Positions 1-7,256 of a DNA stretch of 29,974 bases are shown one piece after another (the first letter of the stretch is position 1; each line of letters opens with the position of its first letter). Position numbers and translations under genes: made by a program. Source of the stretch: Casp-actino8 sp040381935 (GTDB lineage Bacteria; Actinomycetota; Acidimicrobiia; Acidimicrobiales; Ilumatobacteraceae); NCBI GenBank assembly GCA_040381935.1, contig JBEIGJ010000010.1, positions 1-29,974 of the forward strand, given 5' to 3'. The notes under the pieces were generated by a model. The model was not told the origin of the DNA. It saw only the letters and a list, made by a program, of their open reading frames with translations, and did not search any database.

Positions 1-1
1 A

Positions 2-502
2 AAACGATGGGGACCTCGTTTCCCGATCATCAGCCTGGTCACTGTCTTTGCCTTACAGGGTGTGTTGATGTGGATCGTCTCGCTACCCGTACAACTGGGA
101 CAAAATGATGCCACTCCGGGCATTGGAGTGCTGGCTTACATTGGTATTGGGGTGTACGCCTTTGGATTGTTCTTCGAAGTCGTGGGGGACGCCCAATTGG
201 CTCGATTCAAGGCCGATTCGGCCAATGCCGGCAAGGTCATGGACCAGGGATTGTGGCGATTCACCCGACATCCGAACTATTTCGGCGATGCCTGTGTCTG
301 GTGGGGGTTGGCCTTGATTGCTGCGGAGACTGGATCAGGTGCATGGGGATTCATCGGAGCCTTCGTGATGACGTATTTGCTACGACGGGTCAGTGGTGTC
401 ACTTTGCTGGAGCGGTCGCTGAAAAAACGTCGGGAAGGCTACGAGGCATACATTGCTCGTACCAGTCCTTTTCTTCCCCGGCCTCCAAAAGTCACGCCGT
501 AA
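2..502 (+). CDS. DUF1295 membrane protein, 3' part (5' end outside window)
   Basis: The reading frame is open to the left edge, so this is the C-terminal part (about 166 residues) of a DUF1295 protein, a family related to steroid 5-alpha-reductases and isoprenylcysteine methyltransferases. The residues before the first in-frame GTG at 62 (ending RFPIISLVTVFALQG) fit the family and show that the gene does not start there. Family marks seen are the QG...MWIVSLPVQ segment, a hydrophobic helix, and the GLWRFTRHPNYFGD motif followed by WWGLAL. This block resembles the NADPH- or cofactor-binding end of such reductases. Family members usually have about 250-270 residues. It is an integral membrane protein of unknown substrate; a role in lipid or steroid reduction is only a family-level guess. 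Confidence 0.85.
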   Translation, partial: KRWGPRFPIISLVTVFALQGVLMWIVSLPVQLGQNDATPGIGVLAYIGIGVYAFGLFFEVVGDAQLARFKADSANAGKVMDQGLWRFTRHPNYFGDACVWWGLALIAAETGSGAWGFIGAFVMTYLLRRVSGVTLLERSLKKRREGYEAYIARTSPFLPRPPKVTP

Positions 503-539
503 TACGGCAGTAGCAGCCGACGAACCGGTCCGGGATCAT

Positions 540-545
540 TAGTGT
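540..545 (+). promoter_or_regulatory. -10 box, leaderless type, for the YczE-like gene
   Basis: TAGTGT lies exactly 6 bases before the GTG at 552. Transcription starting about 7 bases downstream would begin at or next to the start codon, and no Shine-Dalgarno sequence is present. No -35 element is clear. Confidence 0.5.
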
Positions 546-551
546 GAATGC

Positions 552-1202
552 GTGACTTCTTCTGTGGCAACACAACCCGAGAAGAAATCATTCATTTTTC
601 GTTTCGTTGCTCTTCTCGTGGCGGTGTACGCCGTTGGGGCCGGAATCTCGCTGATGGTGTCGGCGCGATTGGGGGTAGCTCCGGCTGATGTCTTGGCCAC
701 TGGTGGAGCCAAGCAATTCGGTATCGGCGTGGGAACCATGGGTTGGATCAATGGTTTTGCCTTCACTGTTTTGGCCATCGCCGTTCGTCGTCCCCCGTCC
801 TGGGGAACTTTGCTCGGTACGGTGCTCGTTGGGCAGGCGGTGAATATCACCTTGCCGCTGATGCCCGATCCTGATACGTACTTCTTACGACTACCCATGA
901 TGTTGGCGGGAATGGCTTTGCTCTATGCCGCGATTTCGGTGGGTGTGGCAACGACATTGGGCACTGGCCCCATGGAACTGTTGATGCTGGGATTGCACGA
1001 TAAAGGTATGAGTATGCAGTTGGCGCGGTGGGGTATCGAAGGAGTCGTGGTCCTTGGTGGAATCTTGCTGGGAGGCCAGATCGGTCTGGGAACAGTGCTC
1101 TTCGTATTCCTGACTGGTCCGGTGCTGGCTCGCACGTTGCCGCCGGTGGCCCGCTTCATGGGAACTGAAGTGACTCGAGCGCCGATGGCCCTCGACGCCT
1201 GA
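552..1202 (+). CDS. YczE/YitT-like multi-pass membrane protein
   Basis: A 216-residue protein with about five hydrophobic segments. The first contains VYAVGAGISLMVSARLGVAPAD and later ones include LLYAAISVGVATTLGTGPMELLMLGL. The paired motif 'G.G..L...A.LG..P.D' and 'G.GP.ELLMLGL' is typical of YczE/YyaS-type membrane proteins, an uncharacterised relative of the YitT family. No catalytic residues can be recognised. The GTG start is chosen because of the -10-like hexamer 6 bases upstream; no ribosome-binding site is seen. It follows the DUF1295 gene by 49 bases and converges on the CoA-transferase gene, with 19 bases between stops. Function is unknown; transport or a small-molecule permease-like role is speculation. 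Confidence 0.8.
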   Translation: MTSSVATQPEKKSFIFRFVALLVAVYAVGAGISLMVSARLGVAPADVLATGGAKQFGIGVGTMGWINGFAFTVLAIAVRRPPSWGTLLGTVLVGQAVNITLPLMPDPDTYFLRLPMMLAGMALLYAAISVGVATTLGTGPMELLMLGLHDKGMSMQLARWGIEGVVVLGGILLGGQIGLGTVLFVFLTGPVLARTLPPVARFMGTEVTRAPMALDA

Positions 1203-1221
1203 GATCAGAGCGCGCTGAATT

Positions 1222-2448
1222 TCAACGTGCGGTGGGCACTCGTTGTGAAAGAACCGAGCGTTCTTCCAAAGCAGTGATGTCGTCGTCGGTCATGTGCAGG
1301 AGTTCGCGGAGAACCAACCGATTGTCTTCACCGCGGTAGCGCGGCTCGCCGGTGACGCCCACTGTCGATGAGCGAAAATGCCATGGTGCATTGGGTACGC
1401 GTAACTCCCCACCGATGCGGTCGGGAACAGTAGTGATGGCCCCGCGGGCCTGAGCCCAGTCGGTATCAGCCAGTTCCCGAACTGTGCGTACTACCCCTGC
1501 GGCCAAACCGAACTGTGCGCAGCGATCTTCGAAAGCCTGGGCATCAGGCAATGTGGCCGCCCACTCTTGGAGATGACTGGTCAGAAGAGTGAAATGTTCG
1601 AGGCGATCGGCAACCGAAGTGAACCGTGGATCATCGAGGAGTTCTGGTCGATCCATAACCGCAACCATGATCTCGAAAGTTCCTCGTTCAGCCGGATGCC
1701 CACTGATGACCACGGTCGTTCCATCGGCCACGCTCAAGATGGGATAATCACCCGGCCGAAATGAGCGAATCCACTGCGGATCAACATCGCCGTCGAAAAG
1801 TTCGTCGTGAGCATGTTCGTTGACGTACAACATGGTCTCAGCCATGGAGACATCGATGCGTTCACCCCGACCAGTGCGTTCACGTTGAAAAAGTGCTGCC
1901 AATATTGCCGACGAAGTCTCGAGAGCGGTGTAGGTATCAGCATGAGACCAGGGATCATTGGAGCAATTGCCCCCTCGAGCATCACCTTGCATCCGGGTCA
2001 AACCGCTTTCGGCCCCGATGACGGTGGCGTATGCCCGTCGGCGCATCCACGGTCCATCTGCCCCGTAGCCGCTAATCGAGGCGTAGATCAGTCGCGGTTG
2101 TCGGGCTGAGAGAACGTCATAGCTGAGGCCCAAACGATCCATGACGCCGGCACGGTAGTTCTCGACGAGAACATCGCTGACATCCACCAGTCGTTTCAAG
2201 ATCTCTGCTCCCTCCGGAGTGGAGAGGTCGATGCTCATACATTTCTTGCCAGCGTTCTGCTGAATGAAGTACGTCGCCAGCGAACCGACGCGTGGAGCGG
2301 AAAAACGTGTCAGGTCGCCATCAGGTGGTTCGACTTTGATGACCTCGGCCCCTAGATCACACAACATTCGTCCACAATGTGGCCCGGCGAGAACTCGGGT
2401 GAGATCGAGCACGCGGATGCCTTGAAGTGGCGCGGGAGGCTTGGTCAC
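1222..2448 (-). CDS. CaiB/BaiF (type III) CoA-transferase
   Basis: A 408-residue protein that opens with IRVLDLTRVLAGPHCGRML and DLGAEVIKVEPPDGD, the standard N-terminus of type III CoA-transferases. The family transfers CoA between organic acids through an aspartyl-CoA anhydride. Asp171 in SHADTYTALETSSAILAALF aligns with the catalytic Asp of formyl-CoA transferase, and RERTGRGERIDVSM follows as expected. Length matches the family. The start is a GTG; a CATCAT hexamer lies 6 bases upstream, a weak -10 candidate, and the AAGGAG overlapping the start is too close to act as a Shine-Dalgarno site. The gene is divergent from the cyclase gene across 68 bases, so the two may share a regulatory region. 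The substrate acid cannot be read from the sequence. Confidence 0.92.
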   Translation of the reverse strand: MTKPPAPLQGIRVLDLTRVLAGPHCGRMLCDLGAEVIKVEPPDGDLTRFSAPRVGSLATYFIQQNAGKKCMSIDLSTPEGAEILKRLVDVSDVLVENYRAGVMDRLGLSYDVLSARQPRLIYASISGYGADGPWMRRRAYATVIGAESGLTRMQGDARGGNCSNDPWSHADTYTALETSSAILAALFQRERTGRGERIDVSMAETMLYVNEHAHDELFDGDVDPQWIRSFRPGDYPILSVADGTTVVISGHPAERGTFEIMVAVMDRPELLDDPRFTSVADRLEHFTLLTSHLQEWAATLPDAQAFEDRCAQFGLAAGVVRTVRELADTDWAQARGAITTVPDRIGGELRVPNAPWHFRSSTVGVTGEPRYRGEDNRLVLRELLHMTDDDITALEERSVLSQRVPTAR

Positions 2449-2504
2449 TCCTTCATGATGGCCGGTGGACGGCCGACGGAGCCATTCGGTGGTCGCTCTC
2501 GCGG

Positions 2505-2510
2505 TACGGT
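2505..2510 (+). promoter_or_regulatory. -10 box, leaderless type, for the cyclase gene
   Basis: TACGGT ends 6 bases before the ATG at 2517. It supports that ATG over the longer in-frame reading from 2427, which would run into the divergent CoA-transferase gene. Confidence 0.5.
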
Positions 2511-2516
2511 CGCATC

Positions 2517-3542
2517 ATGAACGAGCGCGATTCTCTGATTGGGCAGGAACTTCCTGACTACGACTCATTGCCGAAGCGAGCCGGGTTGCCAGCGAGTTGG
2601 GACGTCTGGGGTGGTGGTGACGCCGCACTTTTCGGATGCCTCAATCTGCTGAACGCCGAGGGTGTTCGCACCGCAGCAACGCTGATCCGGGATGGTCGAG
2701 TCTTCGCCTTGAACTGGAGTATGGGGTTGCCTGATCCGCCCTTGTTCGGGCGAGCACCCTTCGGACACGAAGTCACTGGATCCGCCACGAGCACGAGTCA
2801 TGACGATGTTTTGCATCATTGGAATACGCAGTCGAGCAGTCAATGGGACGGCTTTCGACATATTCGCAATTCCGCTGCCGGAGCAATTGAGCCCGGTACG
2901 GGCCATTTCGGTGGGGTTCCCGATGCCGAACATGGCATCGATCATTGGGCAAAACGAGGCATTGTGGGACGAGCCGTGCTGGCCGATATTGGACGTTGGC
3001 GTGAGTCGATAGGCCGACCCATCCGCTGCAATGACGCTGATCCCGTCGAGGCCTCGGAAATCATGGAGTGCCTCACAGCCCAGGGCACCACATTGCAGAC
3101 TGGTGACATTCTCTTGGTGCGCTTCGGTTGGATCTCGTGGTATCAAACCCAATCTGAATCAGCGCGACAAACGCTGGCTGATGTTGGGGCTTTGCGGGCA
3201 CCGGGATTTCGTCCCGGTGAGGAATTGGCCCGAACCTTGTGGAATCTTCATATCGCGGCCATTGGCTGCGATAACCCGGCCGTCGAGGTGTGGCCTCCGG
3301 GAGCGACGAGTTCCCCCGAGCACGAGGCTGAGGTACGAGCCGATTCCTCTCGTCTGCACGAAATCTTCACCCACACCATGCTCTTGCCGATGCTGGGATT
3401 GCCCCTGGGGGAGATGTGGGATGTGGATGCCTTAGCCGAGCATTGCGCAGCGACGGGGCGTTATGAGTGCTTTTTTGTTTCGGCACCGCTGAATTTGCCA
3501 CATGGTGTTGCCAGTCCTCCCAATGCCCTGGCGATCATGTAG
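2517..3542 (+). CDS. cyclase family protein (kynurenine-formamidase-like fold)
   Basis: A 341-residue member of the putative cyclase family (PF04199), which includes metal-dependent amide and ester hydrolases such as kynurenine formamidase. It has the variant motif HHWNTQSSSQWDGFRH (about residues 100-115) in place of the classical HxGTHxDxPxH; this form is common in the longer fungal/actinobacterial branch. His100/101, Asp111 and His115 are likely metal or active-site residues. The C-terminus (FFVSAPLNLPHGVASPPNALAI) is typical of that branch. An in-frame reading from 2427 is possible, but the ATG at 2517 fits the family N-terminus and has a -10 hexamer 6 bases upstream. It is followed by the SDR gene after 17 bases. 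Together with the CoA-transferase it suggests catabolism of a cyclic or acyl substrate; the substrate is unknown. Confidence 0.88.
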   Translation: MNERDSLIGQELPDYDSLPKRAGLPASWDVWGGGDAALFGCLNLLNAEGVRTAATLIRDGRVFALNWSMGLPDPPLFGRAPFGHEVTGSATSTSHDDVLHHWNTQSSSQWDGFRHIRNSAAGAIEPGTGHFGGVPDAEHGIDHWAKRGIVGRAVLADIGRWRESIGRPIRCNDADPVEASEIMECLTAQGTTLQTGDILLVRFGWISWYQTQSESARQTLADVGALRAPGFRPGEELARTLWNLHIAAIGCDNPAVEVWPPGATSSPEHEAEVRADSSRLHEIFTHTMLLPMLGLPLGEMWDVDALAEHCAATGRYECFFVSAPLNLPHGVASPPNALAIM

Positions 3543-3547
3543 GTCAC

Positions 3548-3553
3548 TACGCT
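3548..3553 (+). promoter_or_regulatory. -10 box, leaderless type, for the SDR gene
   Basis: TACGCT lies in the 17-base spacer after the cyclase stop and ends 6 bases before the ATG at 3560. The SDR gene may therefore have its own transcript as well as read-through from the cyclase gene. Confidence 0.45.
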
Positions 3554-3559
3554 TTGTGC

Positions 3560-4405
3560 ATGTCTTCAACGCGTCGTCCTCATCCGCTCAGTCATCAAGT
3601 AGCCCTGGTCACCGGTGGTGGTTCGGGAATCGGACTTGGATGTGCTCGAGAACTTGTTCGCGATGGAGCCACTGTGGTGCTGGCGGCCCGCAATGTCGAC
3701 CGTCTGCAAACTGCTGCCGCAGAACTGAGGACCATGGCCGAGGGTGGTGCCGAGATACACACCGTGGCGTGTGACGTGACCGATGAGAGCAGCGTGCAAG
3801 CAGCCTGCGCGGCAGCCCAAAACGTTGGACCCTTGACGATGGTGGTAGCCAATGCTGGTTTCGGTACCGGAGGTCCCATCCATCTCACCTCGCTCGAGGA
3901 TTGGAACGGCATCATGGCCACCAATCTCACGGGTGCTTTTCTCACTATCAAACACGCCGTTCCGATACTGGCCGCCAATGGTGGTGGATCCATCGTGGCC
4001 ATCTCGTCGATCGCTGGTCCGGTGACCCATCGCTTCATGACTCCATATGACGTGTCGAAGGCCGGGCTCGAGATGTTGATTCGTCAGACTGCTGATGAAT
4101 TGGGTTGCCGCAATATTCGGGCCAATGCCGTGCGACCCGGTTTGGTTCCGACTGATGCCACTGAGGGTTTGATGGCCCTAGAGGTGATCGTCAACGATTA
4201 TCTGGAGCAAATGCCTTTGGGTCGAGTTGGCACCACCGAAGACATCGGGCAATTGGTGCGGTTCCTCTTGGGACCAGAAAGCACGTGGATAACGGGTACC
4301 TGTATCAGCATTGATGGCGGACATCATCTCCGCCGTGGTCCGAATATCGAACCAGCTATGGAAATGGTGCTCGGAGATGCTCGCTACCCTGCCGGTCCTG
4401 TTTGA
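3560..4405 (+). CDS. short-chain dehydrogenase/reductase (SDR)
   Basis: A 281-residue classical SDR. The Rossmann dinucleotide motif TGGGSGIG is at residues 18-25, the NAG motif at 98-100, Asn122, Ser150, and the catalytic pair Tyr163/Lys167 in YDVSKAG. The C-terminal WITGTCISIDGGHHL is the usual substrate-loop and dimer end. Such enzymes reduce ketones or oxidise alcohols with NAD(P)H; an Ala-Arg-Asn after strand 2 (LAARN) is more common in NADP-users. The frame is open upstream to 3467 inside the cyclase gene, but that part has no SDR character, so the ATG at 3560 is used. It probably acts in the same pathway as the cyclase. It converges on the M20 gene with 15 bases between stops. Confidence 0.92.
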   Translation: MSSTRRPHPLSHQVALVTGGGSGIGLGCARELVRDGATVVLAARNVDRLQTAAAELRTMAEGGAEIHTVACDVTDESSVQAACAAAQNVGPLTMVVANAGFGTGGPIHLTSLEDWNGIMATNLTGAFLTIKHAVPILAANGGGSIVAISSIAGPVTHRFMTPYDVSKAGLEMLIRQTADELGCRNIRANAVRPGLVPTDATEGLMALEVIVNDYLEQMPLGRVGTTEDIGQLVRFLLGPESTWITGTCISIDGGHHLRRGPNIEPAMEMVLGDARYPAGPV

Positions 4406-4420
4406 ACCGCTACAGCGATA

Positions 4421-5653
4421 TCACGACTGGGCAGAGAGATGGCGTAGTGCCATAGCGCTGTACAGAGCGATCCCGGTGGACATTGCGGTCTCGTCGTAGA
4501 ACACGCGATTGGAATGATTCGGTGCGGCCGTTGCCGGATTGCGATCATGTGGTGTGGCGCCTAGAAAGACCATGGCGCCGGGTACGTGGTTGAGAACGTA
4601 ACCGAAGTCTTCGGCTCCCATCACCGGAGTGGGAAGTTCAATGAAACGATCCTGCCCAGTGATTTCCCGGGCGATACCGCCGGCAAATCGCGCCGCATCC
4701 AGATCATTGACGGTCACGTCGTAGCCATCGACCAACTCAATCGTGACACTGAGGTCGTGGGCTGCGGCGACTCCCTCGGCCACTCGGCGGACACCATCGT
4801 GAATCTGCCGACGGGTGTGTTCGCTGATGGCGCGAATCGTTCCATTGATTTCGGCAGTTTCGGGAATCACGTTGAATGCCGTTCCAGCATTGATCTTGGT
4901 GATCGTCAGCACGCCTGGATTGAAGACATTGATGCGCCGAGTGATCATCGATTGCAGTGCTTGCACCACTTCGCAAGCTGCGGGAATGGGATCAAGGGTC
5001 CGAAATGGCTCGCTGGCGTGGCCGCCTTTGCCGGTGAGCCGGATGGACAGGGTGTCACTTGAGGCCATGATCGGCCCGCCGCGGGTACTGATGAACCCCG
5101 TTGGCAGAGATGATGTGGTGTGAATGGCAAAAGCACCGGTGATCTCAGACGGTGTGCCATCACTGAGCGGTCCAACGTTCAAGAGACCTTCTTCCAACAT
5201 GAATACTGCGCCGCGATGACCTTCTTCACCCGGTTGAAACATGAAGAGCACGCGACCGTGGATGTCGTCGCGATGACTGCTCAAGAGGTGAGCCGCTCCA
5301 GCAAGCATGGCGGTGTGGGTGTCGTGTCCACAAGCATGCATCACATTGTCGACGCGAGAACTGAAATCAACGCCCGTGTCCTCGGGCATCGGGAGGGCAT
5401 CCATATCACCGCGCAGAAGAACTGTGGGTCCGGGTTTGGAACCTTCAAGGGCTGCCACTATTCCAGATGTCGTTTCGTGCAAGGTGATGCCGAGGGGCAG
5501 ACCTTCGAGTGCGGCCAAGACTCGTTCCCGGGTTCGCGGTAGCTCATTGCCCAGTTCAGGCCATTGATGGAGATCTCGACGCAGAGATATGGCGTCGTCG
5601 AGGAGATCCCGAGCCTCATCATTGACTACGGAAAGATCTATATGTGCAGACAT
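4421..5653 (-). CDS. M20D family amidohydrolase (N-acyl-amino-acid/hippurate hydrolase type)
   Basis: A 410-residue zinc amidohydrolase of the M20D group. It carries LRRDLHQWPELG near the N-terminus, the LLRGDMDALPMPE block (about 79-91), the metal-binding HACGHDTHTAMLAGA (Cys108, His110), the FQPGEEG segment with the catalytic/metal glutamates (143-144), and a C-terminal NHSNRVFYDE with a metal-ligand histidine. Length matches the family (about 390-420). The family hydrolyses N-acyl amino acids, hippurate or indole-acetyl amino acids; the exact substrate cannot be assigned. The ATG start is supported by a TACGAT hexamer 6 bases upstream. The gene is divergent from the Nudix gene. Confidence 0.92.
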   Translation of the reverse strand: MSAHIDLSVVNDEARDLLDDAISLRRDLHQWPELGNELPRTRERVLAALEGLPLGITLHETTSGIVAALEGSKPGPTVLLRGDMDALPMPEDTGVDFSSRVDNVMHACGHDTHTAMLAGAAHLLSSHRDDIHGRVLFMFQPGEEGHRGAVFMLEEGLLNVGPLSDGTPSEITGAFAIHTTSSLPTGFISTRGGPIMASSDTLSIRLTGKGGHASEPFRTLDPIPAACEVVQALQSMITRRINVFNPGVLTITKINAGTAFNVIPETAEINGTIRAISEHTRRQIHDGVRRVAEGVAAAHDLSVTIELVDGYDVTVNDLDAARFAGGIAREITGQDRFIELPTPVMGAEDFGYVLNHVPGAMVFLGATPHDRNPATAAPNHSNRVFYDETAMSTGIALYSAMALRHLSAQS

Positions 5654-5659
5654 AGACGC

Positions 5660-5665
5660 ATCGTA
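5660..5665 (-). promoter_or_regulatory. -10 box, leaderless type, for the M20 gene
   Basis: On the minus strand TACGAT ends 6 bases before the ATG at 5653. No Shine-Dalgarno sequence is present between them. Confidence 0.5.
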
Positions 5666-5703
5666 GACCCCTTTTTCTGGTGCTGGCGTGCTATCAAGTT
5701 CCG

Positions 5704-6234
5704 GTGATGAATGATGCGTCAGACACTCCTGAATCGCCAGAGATGGTCGAAGTTGTCGATGAAAGCAATCAAGTCCTGGATGTGGTCACCCGGGCGGAAA
5801 TGCGAGCCCGCGTGTTGCGGCATCGGTCAGTCTCCATAGCAGTGATCAATGAGGGAAAATTACTTTTGCATCGTCGATCCCCTCACAAGGATATTTGGCC
5901 GCTGTGGTGTGATATCGCTGTCGGAGGAGTGGTGGGTATTGGAGAGGATTTTCATTCAGCGGCTCAACGCGAGGTTCAAGAGGAGATCGGGTTGAGTGAC
6001 ATTGAACTCATGGCTATCGATGGGGGCCGCTTACAGATTTATGACGATGAATCGGTGAGTCTCATCGGGCGTTGCTTTCTTGTGCAGAGTGCTGGTCCAT
6101 TGCGTTTCCACGATGGCGAAGTAGTAGAGGCTTGGTGGTCGACACGTCAAGAGTTCGAGGAACTCCGTCGACATGAACGGTTTCTCCCTGATAGCACGGC
6201 CCTGGTGTTACCCCTTTTGACGATGTGGAAATAG
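5704..6234 (+). CDS. Nudix hydrolase
   Basis: A protein of about 176 residues with a perfect Nudix box, G-x5-E-x7-REVQEEIGL, within GVVGIGEDFHSAAQREVQEEIGL. The preceding LLLHRRSPHKDIWPLWCDIAVGG resembles the isopentenyl-diphosphate-isomerase-like/YfcD branch of Nudix proteins (HRR..K...P..WD...GG). The family cleaves nucleoside diphosphate-X substrates with Mg2+; YfcD-type members have no firmly known substrate. Three starts are in frame: GTG 5680, GTG 5704 and ATG 5707. The 5704 start has TATCAA 6 bases upstream, a near-match to the leaderless pattern seen elsewhere here; 5707 is equally possible. The last residues are LPLLTMWK. Confidence 0.88.
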   Translation: MMNDASDTPESPEMVEVVDESNQVLDVVTRAEMRARVLRHRSVSIAVINEGKLLLHRRSPHKDIWPLWCDIAVGGVVGIGEDFHSAAQREVQEEIGLSDIELMAIDGGRLQIYDDESVSLIGRCFLVQSAGPLRFHDGEVVEAWWSTRQEFEELRRHERFLPDSTALVLPLLTMWK

Positions 6235-6305
6235 CAATGTCTGGAGCGGTGATCACGTCTTTCGCCGGATGACAGGTGATTGCACCCACCATGACGTGAC
6301 TATCC

Positions 6306-6313
6306 AAGGAGGG
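6306..6313 (+). promoter_or_regulatory. strong Shine-Dalgarno site of the WXG100 gene
   Basis: AAGGAGGG sits 7 bases before the ATG at 6321. It is one of few strong ribosome-binding sites in the window, where many genes appear leaderless, and it fixes the start of the WXG100 gene. Confidence 0.7.
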
Positions 6314-6320
6314 TGAATCG

Positions 6321-6629
6321 ATGTCGAGTGGAATGACGTATAGCGGTGGTGGGTCGATCGCGGGAATGATTGGGGCAGATCCAGAACAACTCAGCAACCT
6401 GGGGCTCACTTTGGCCCGTCAGCGTGAGACGGTGGACGGCATCGTGTCATTGGTGAGTTCGTCATTGGCTCAGACGGTGTGGTCGGGTCCGGCACGTCAA
6501 AGCTTTGAATCCGAATGGGATTCTTCATTTCGGTTGGCTTTGACCAGGCTTGCTGAGGCCTTTGATGTGGCTGGTCGGGACTGCCAGATGCGAGCCCTCG
6601 AGCTTCGGCGGGTGATGGGCGCGGGCTGA
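6321..6629 (+). CDS. WXG100 (ESAT-6-like) protein
   Basis: A 102-residue protein with the WxG turn as Trp54-Ser-Gly56 (TVWSGPARQSFESEWD), flanked by two predicted amphipathic helices: IGADPEQLSNLGLTLARQRETVDGIV and FRLALTRLAEAFDVAGRDCQMRALELRRVM. This is the helix-turn-helix hairpin of the WXG100 family, small proteins secreted by type VII (ESX) systems, usually as dimers. The C-terminal YxxxD/E secretion signal is not evident. A strong AAGGAGGG site precedes the start. No EccC ATPase, partner WXG protein, PE/PPE or LXG toxin lies in the window, so this is an orphan. It could be exported by an ESX system elsewhere or serve another role. Confidence 0.75.
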   Translation: MSSGMTYSGGGSIAGMIGADPEQLSNLGLTLARQRETVDGIVSLVSSSLAQTVWSGPARQSFESEWDSSFRLALTRLAEAFDVAGRDCQMRALELRRVMGAG

Positions 6630-6633
6630 GGTC

Positions 6634-6639
6634 TACGCT
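6634..6639 (+). promoter_or_regulatory. -10 box, leaderless type, for the thiamine-binding/HTH pair
   Basis: TACGCT ends 6 bases before the GTG at 6646, directly after the WXG100 stop. It implies that the two-gene unit 6646-7256 has its own start rather than depending on the WXG100 transcript. Confidence 0.5.
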
Positions 6640-6645
6640 GAATGG

Positions 6646-6888
6646 GTGCTGCGCGTCGAATTCACCGTCGAGCCTTTCGTCGAAGGCCAACCGGGGCCCC
6701 ATGTTCTGGGCGCCATTGCGGCAGTCGAGAATCTGGGCTTGGTGGTGGAATTCGGACCTTTCGCCACCTCTTTCAGCGCCGAGGCCGAGGTTGTTGCGGG
6801 TGCAGTCTCAGCACTGATCAGTAAGGCCTATGCCGCCGGAGCAACCCATGTGTCGGTCCACATCGAGCCGGTGGAACGGTCACAATGA
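6646..6888 (+). CDS. MTH1187/YkoF-type thiamine-binding protein
   Basis: An 80-residue protein that matches the MTH1187/YqgV (DUF77) family almost end to end. It has VEFTVEPFVEGQPGPHV at the N-terminus, then AIAAVENLGLVVEFGPFATSF, and AGATHVSVHIEPVE at the C-terminus. Family members form ferredoxin-like dimers or tetramers that bind thiamine or a related ligand at the interface. They are soluble, and are thought to buffer or deliver HMP/thiamine rather than catalyse a reaction. The GTG start at 6646 is chosen because the ATG at 6642 is out of frame and because a -10 hexamer lies 6 bases upstream. The stop overlaps the ATG of the HTH gene (ATGA at 6885), so the two are translationally coupled. 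Confidence 0.82.
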   Translation: MLRVEFTVEPFVEGQPGPHVLGAIAAVENLGLVVEFGPFATSFSAEAEVVAGAVSALISKAYAAGATHVSVHIEPVERSQ

Positions 6889-7256
6889 CCAAGGCCCAGG
6901 ACGTACCGAGTTCCATTCGGAACATGTTGCAACCTCTGGCTGCTGCTCTCGGTTGCACGGTTGTTACTGCTGATCTTCTCGAGCCCGCTGATATTCCTCT
7001 CATTTTGGAGGGAACAGTGGTGGGCGGTGTGCGCTTACCTGATCTTCACGGAGCACTTGATCGCCTGATCGACGCGGTCGAACGCGAAATGAGTTGCCGG
7101 TTATCCGATATGAGTCGTGAGCAGAAACAACGCGCTATTCGACTCCTCGATGAAAGAGGTGCTTTCACCTTGCGCCGAGCCGTCGAAGACGTGGCCGATG
7201 CTATGGCTGTTTCACGGATCACTGTTTACAACTACCTCAACGCTATTCATCGCTAG
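6885..7256 (+). CDS. small HTH regulator with DauR/YheO-type DNA-binding domain
   Basis: A 123-residue protein. The C-terminal half (about 67-123) contains LSDMSREQKQRAIRLLDERG and VEDVADAMAVSRITVYNYL, which match the helix-turn-helix (HTH_22 type) of YheO/DauR regulators. The N-terminal PAS-like domain of DauR is missing. In its place are about 65 residues (LQPLAAALGCTVVTADLLEPADIPLI...VGGVRLPDLHGALDRLIDAVERE) that I do not recognise as a known ligand domain. Coupling to the thiamine-binding gene through an ATGA overlap suggests that the two proteins work together, perhaps with the partner sensing the ligand. The stop (TAG 7254-7256) shares the CTAG palindrome with the stop of the convergent deacetylase gene. 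Confidence 0.78.
   Translation: MTKAQDVPSSIRNMLQPLAAALGCTVVTADLLEPADIPLILEGTVVGGVRLPDLHGALDRLIDAVEREMSCRLSDMSREQKQRAIRLLDERGAFTLRRAVEDVADAMAVSRITVYNYLNAIHR

Noticed and set aside
2427..2516. Upstream start for the cyclase gene
   Set aside because: It would overlap the divergent CoA-transferase start, adds a non-family N-terminus, and a -10 hexamer points to 2517.
6237..6272. Eleven-codon open frame upstream of the WXG100 gene
   Set aside because: No ribosome-binding site and no sign of a leader-peptide attenuator; this length occurs by chance.
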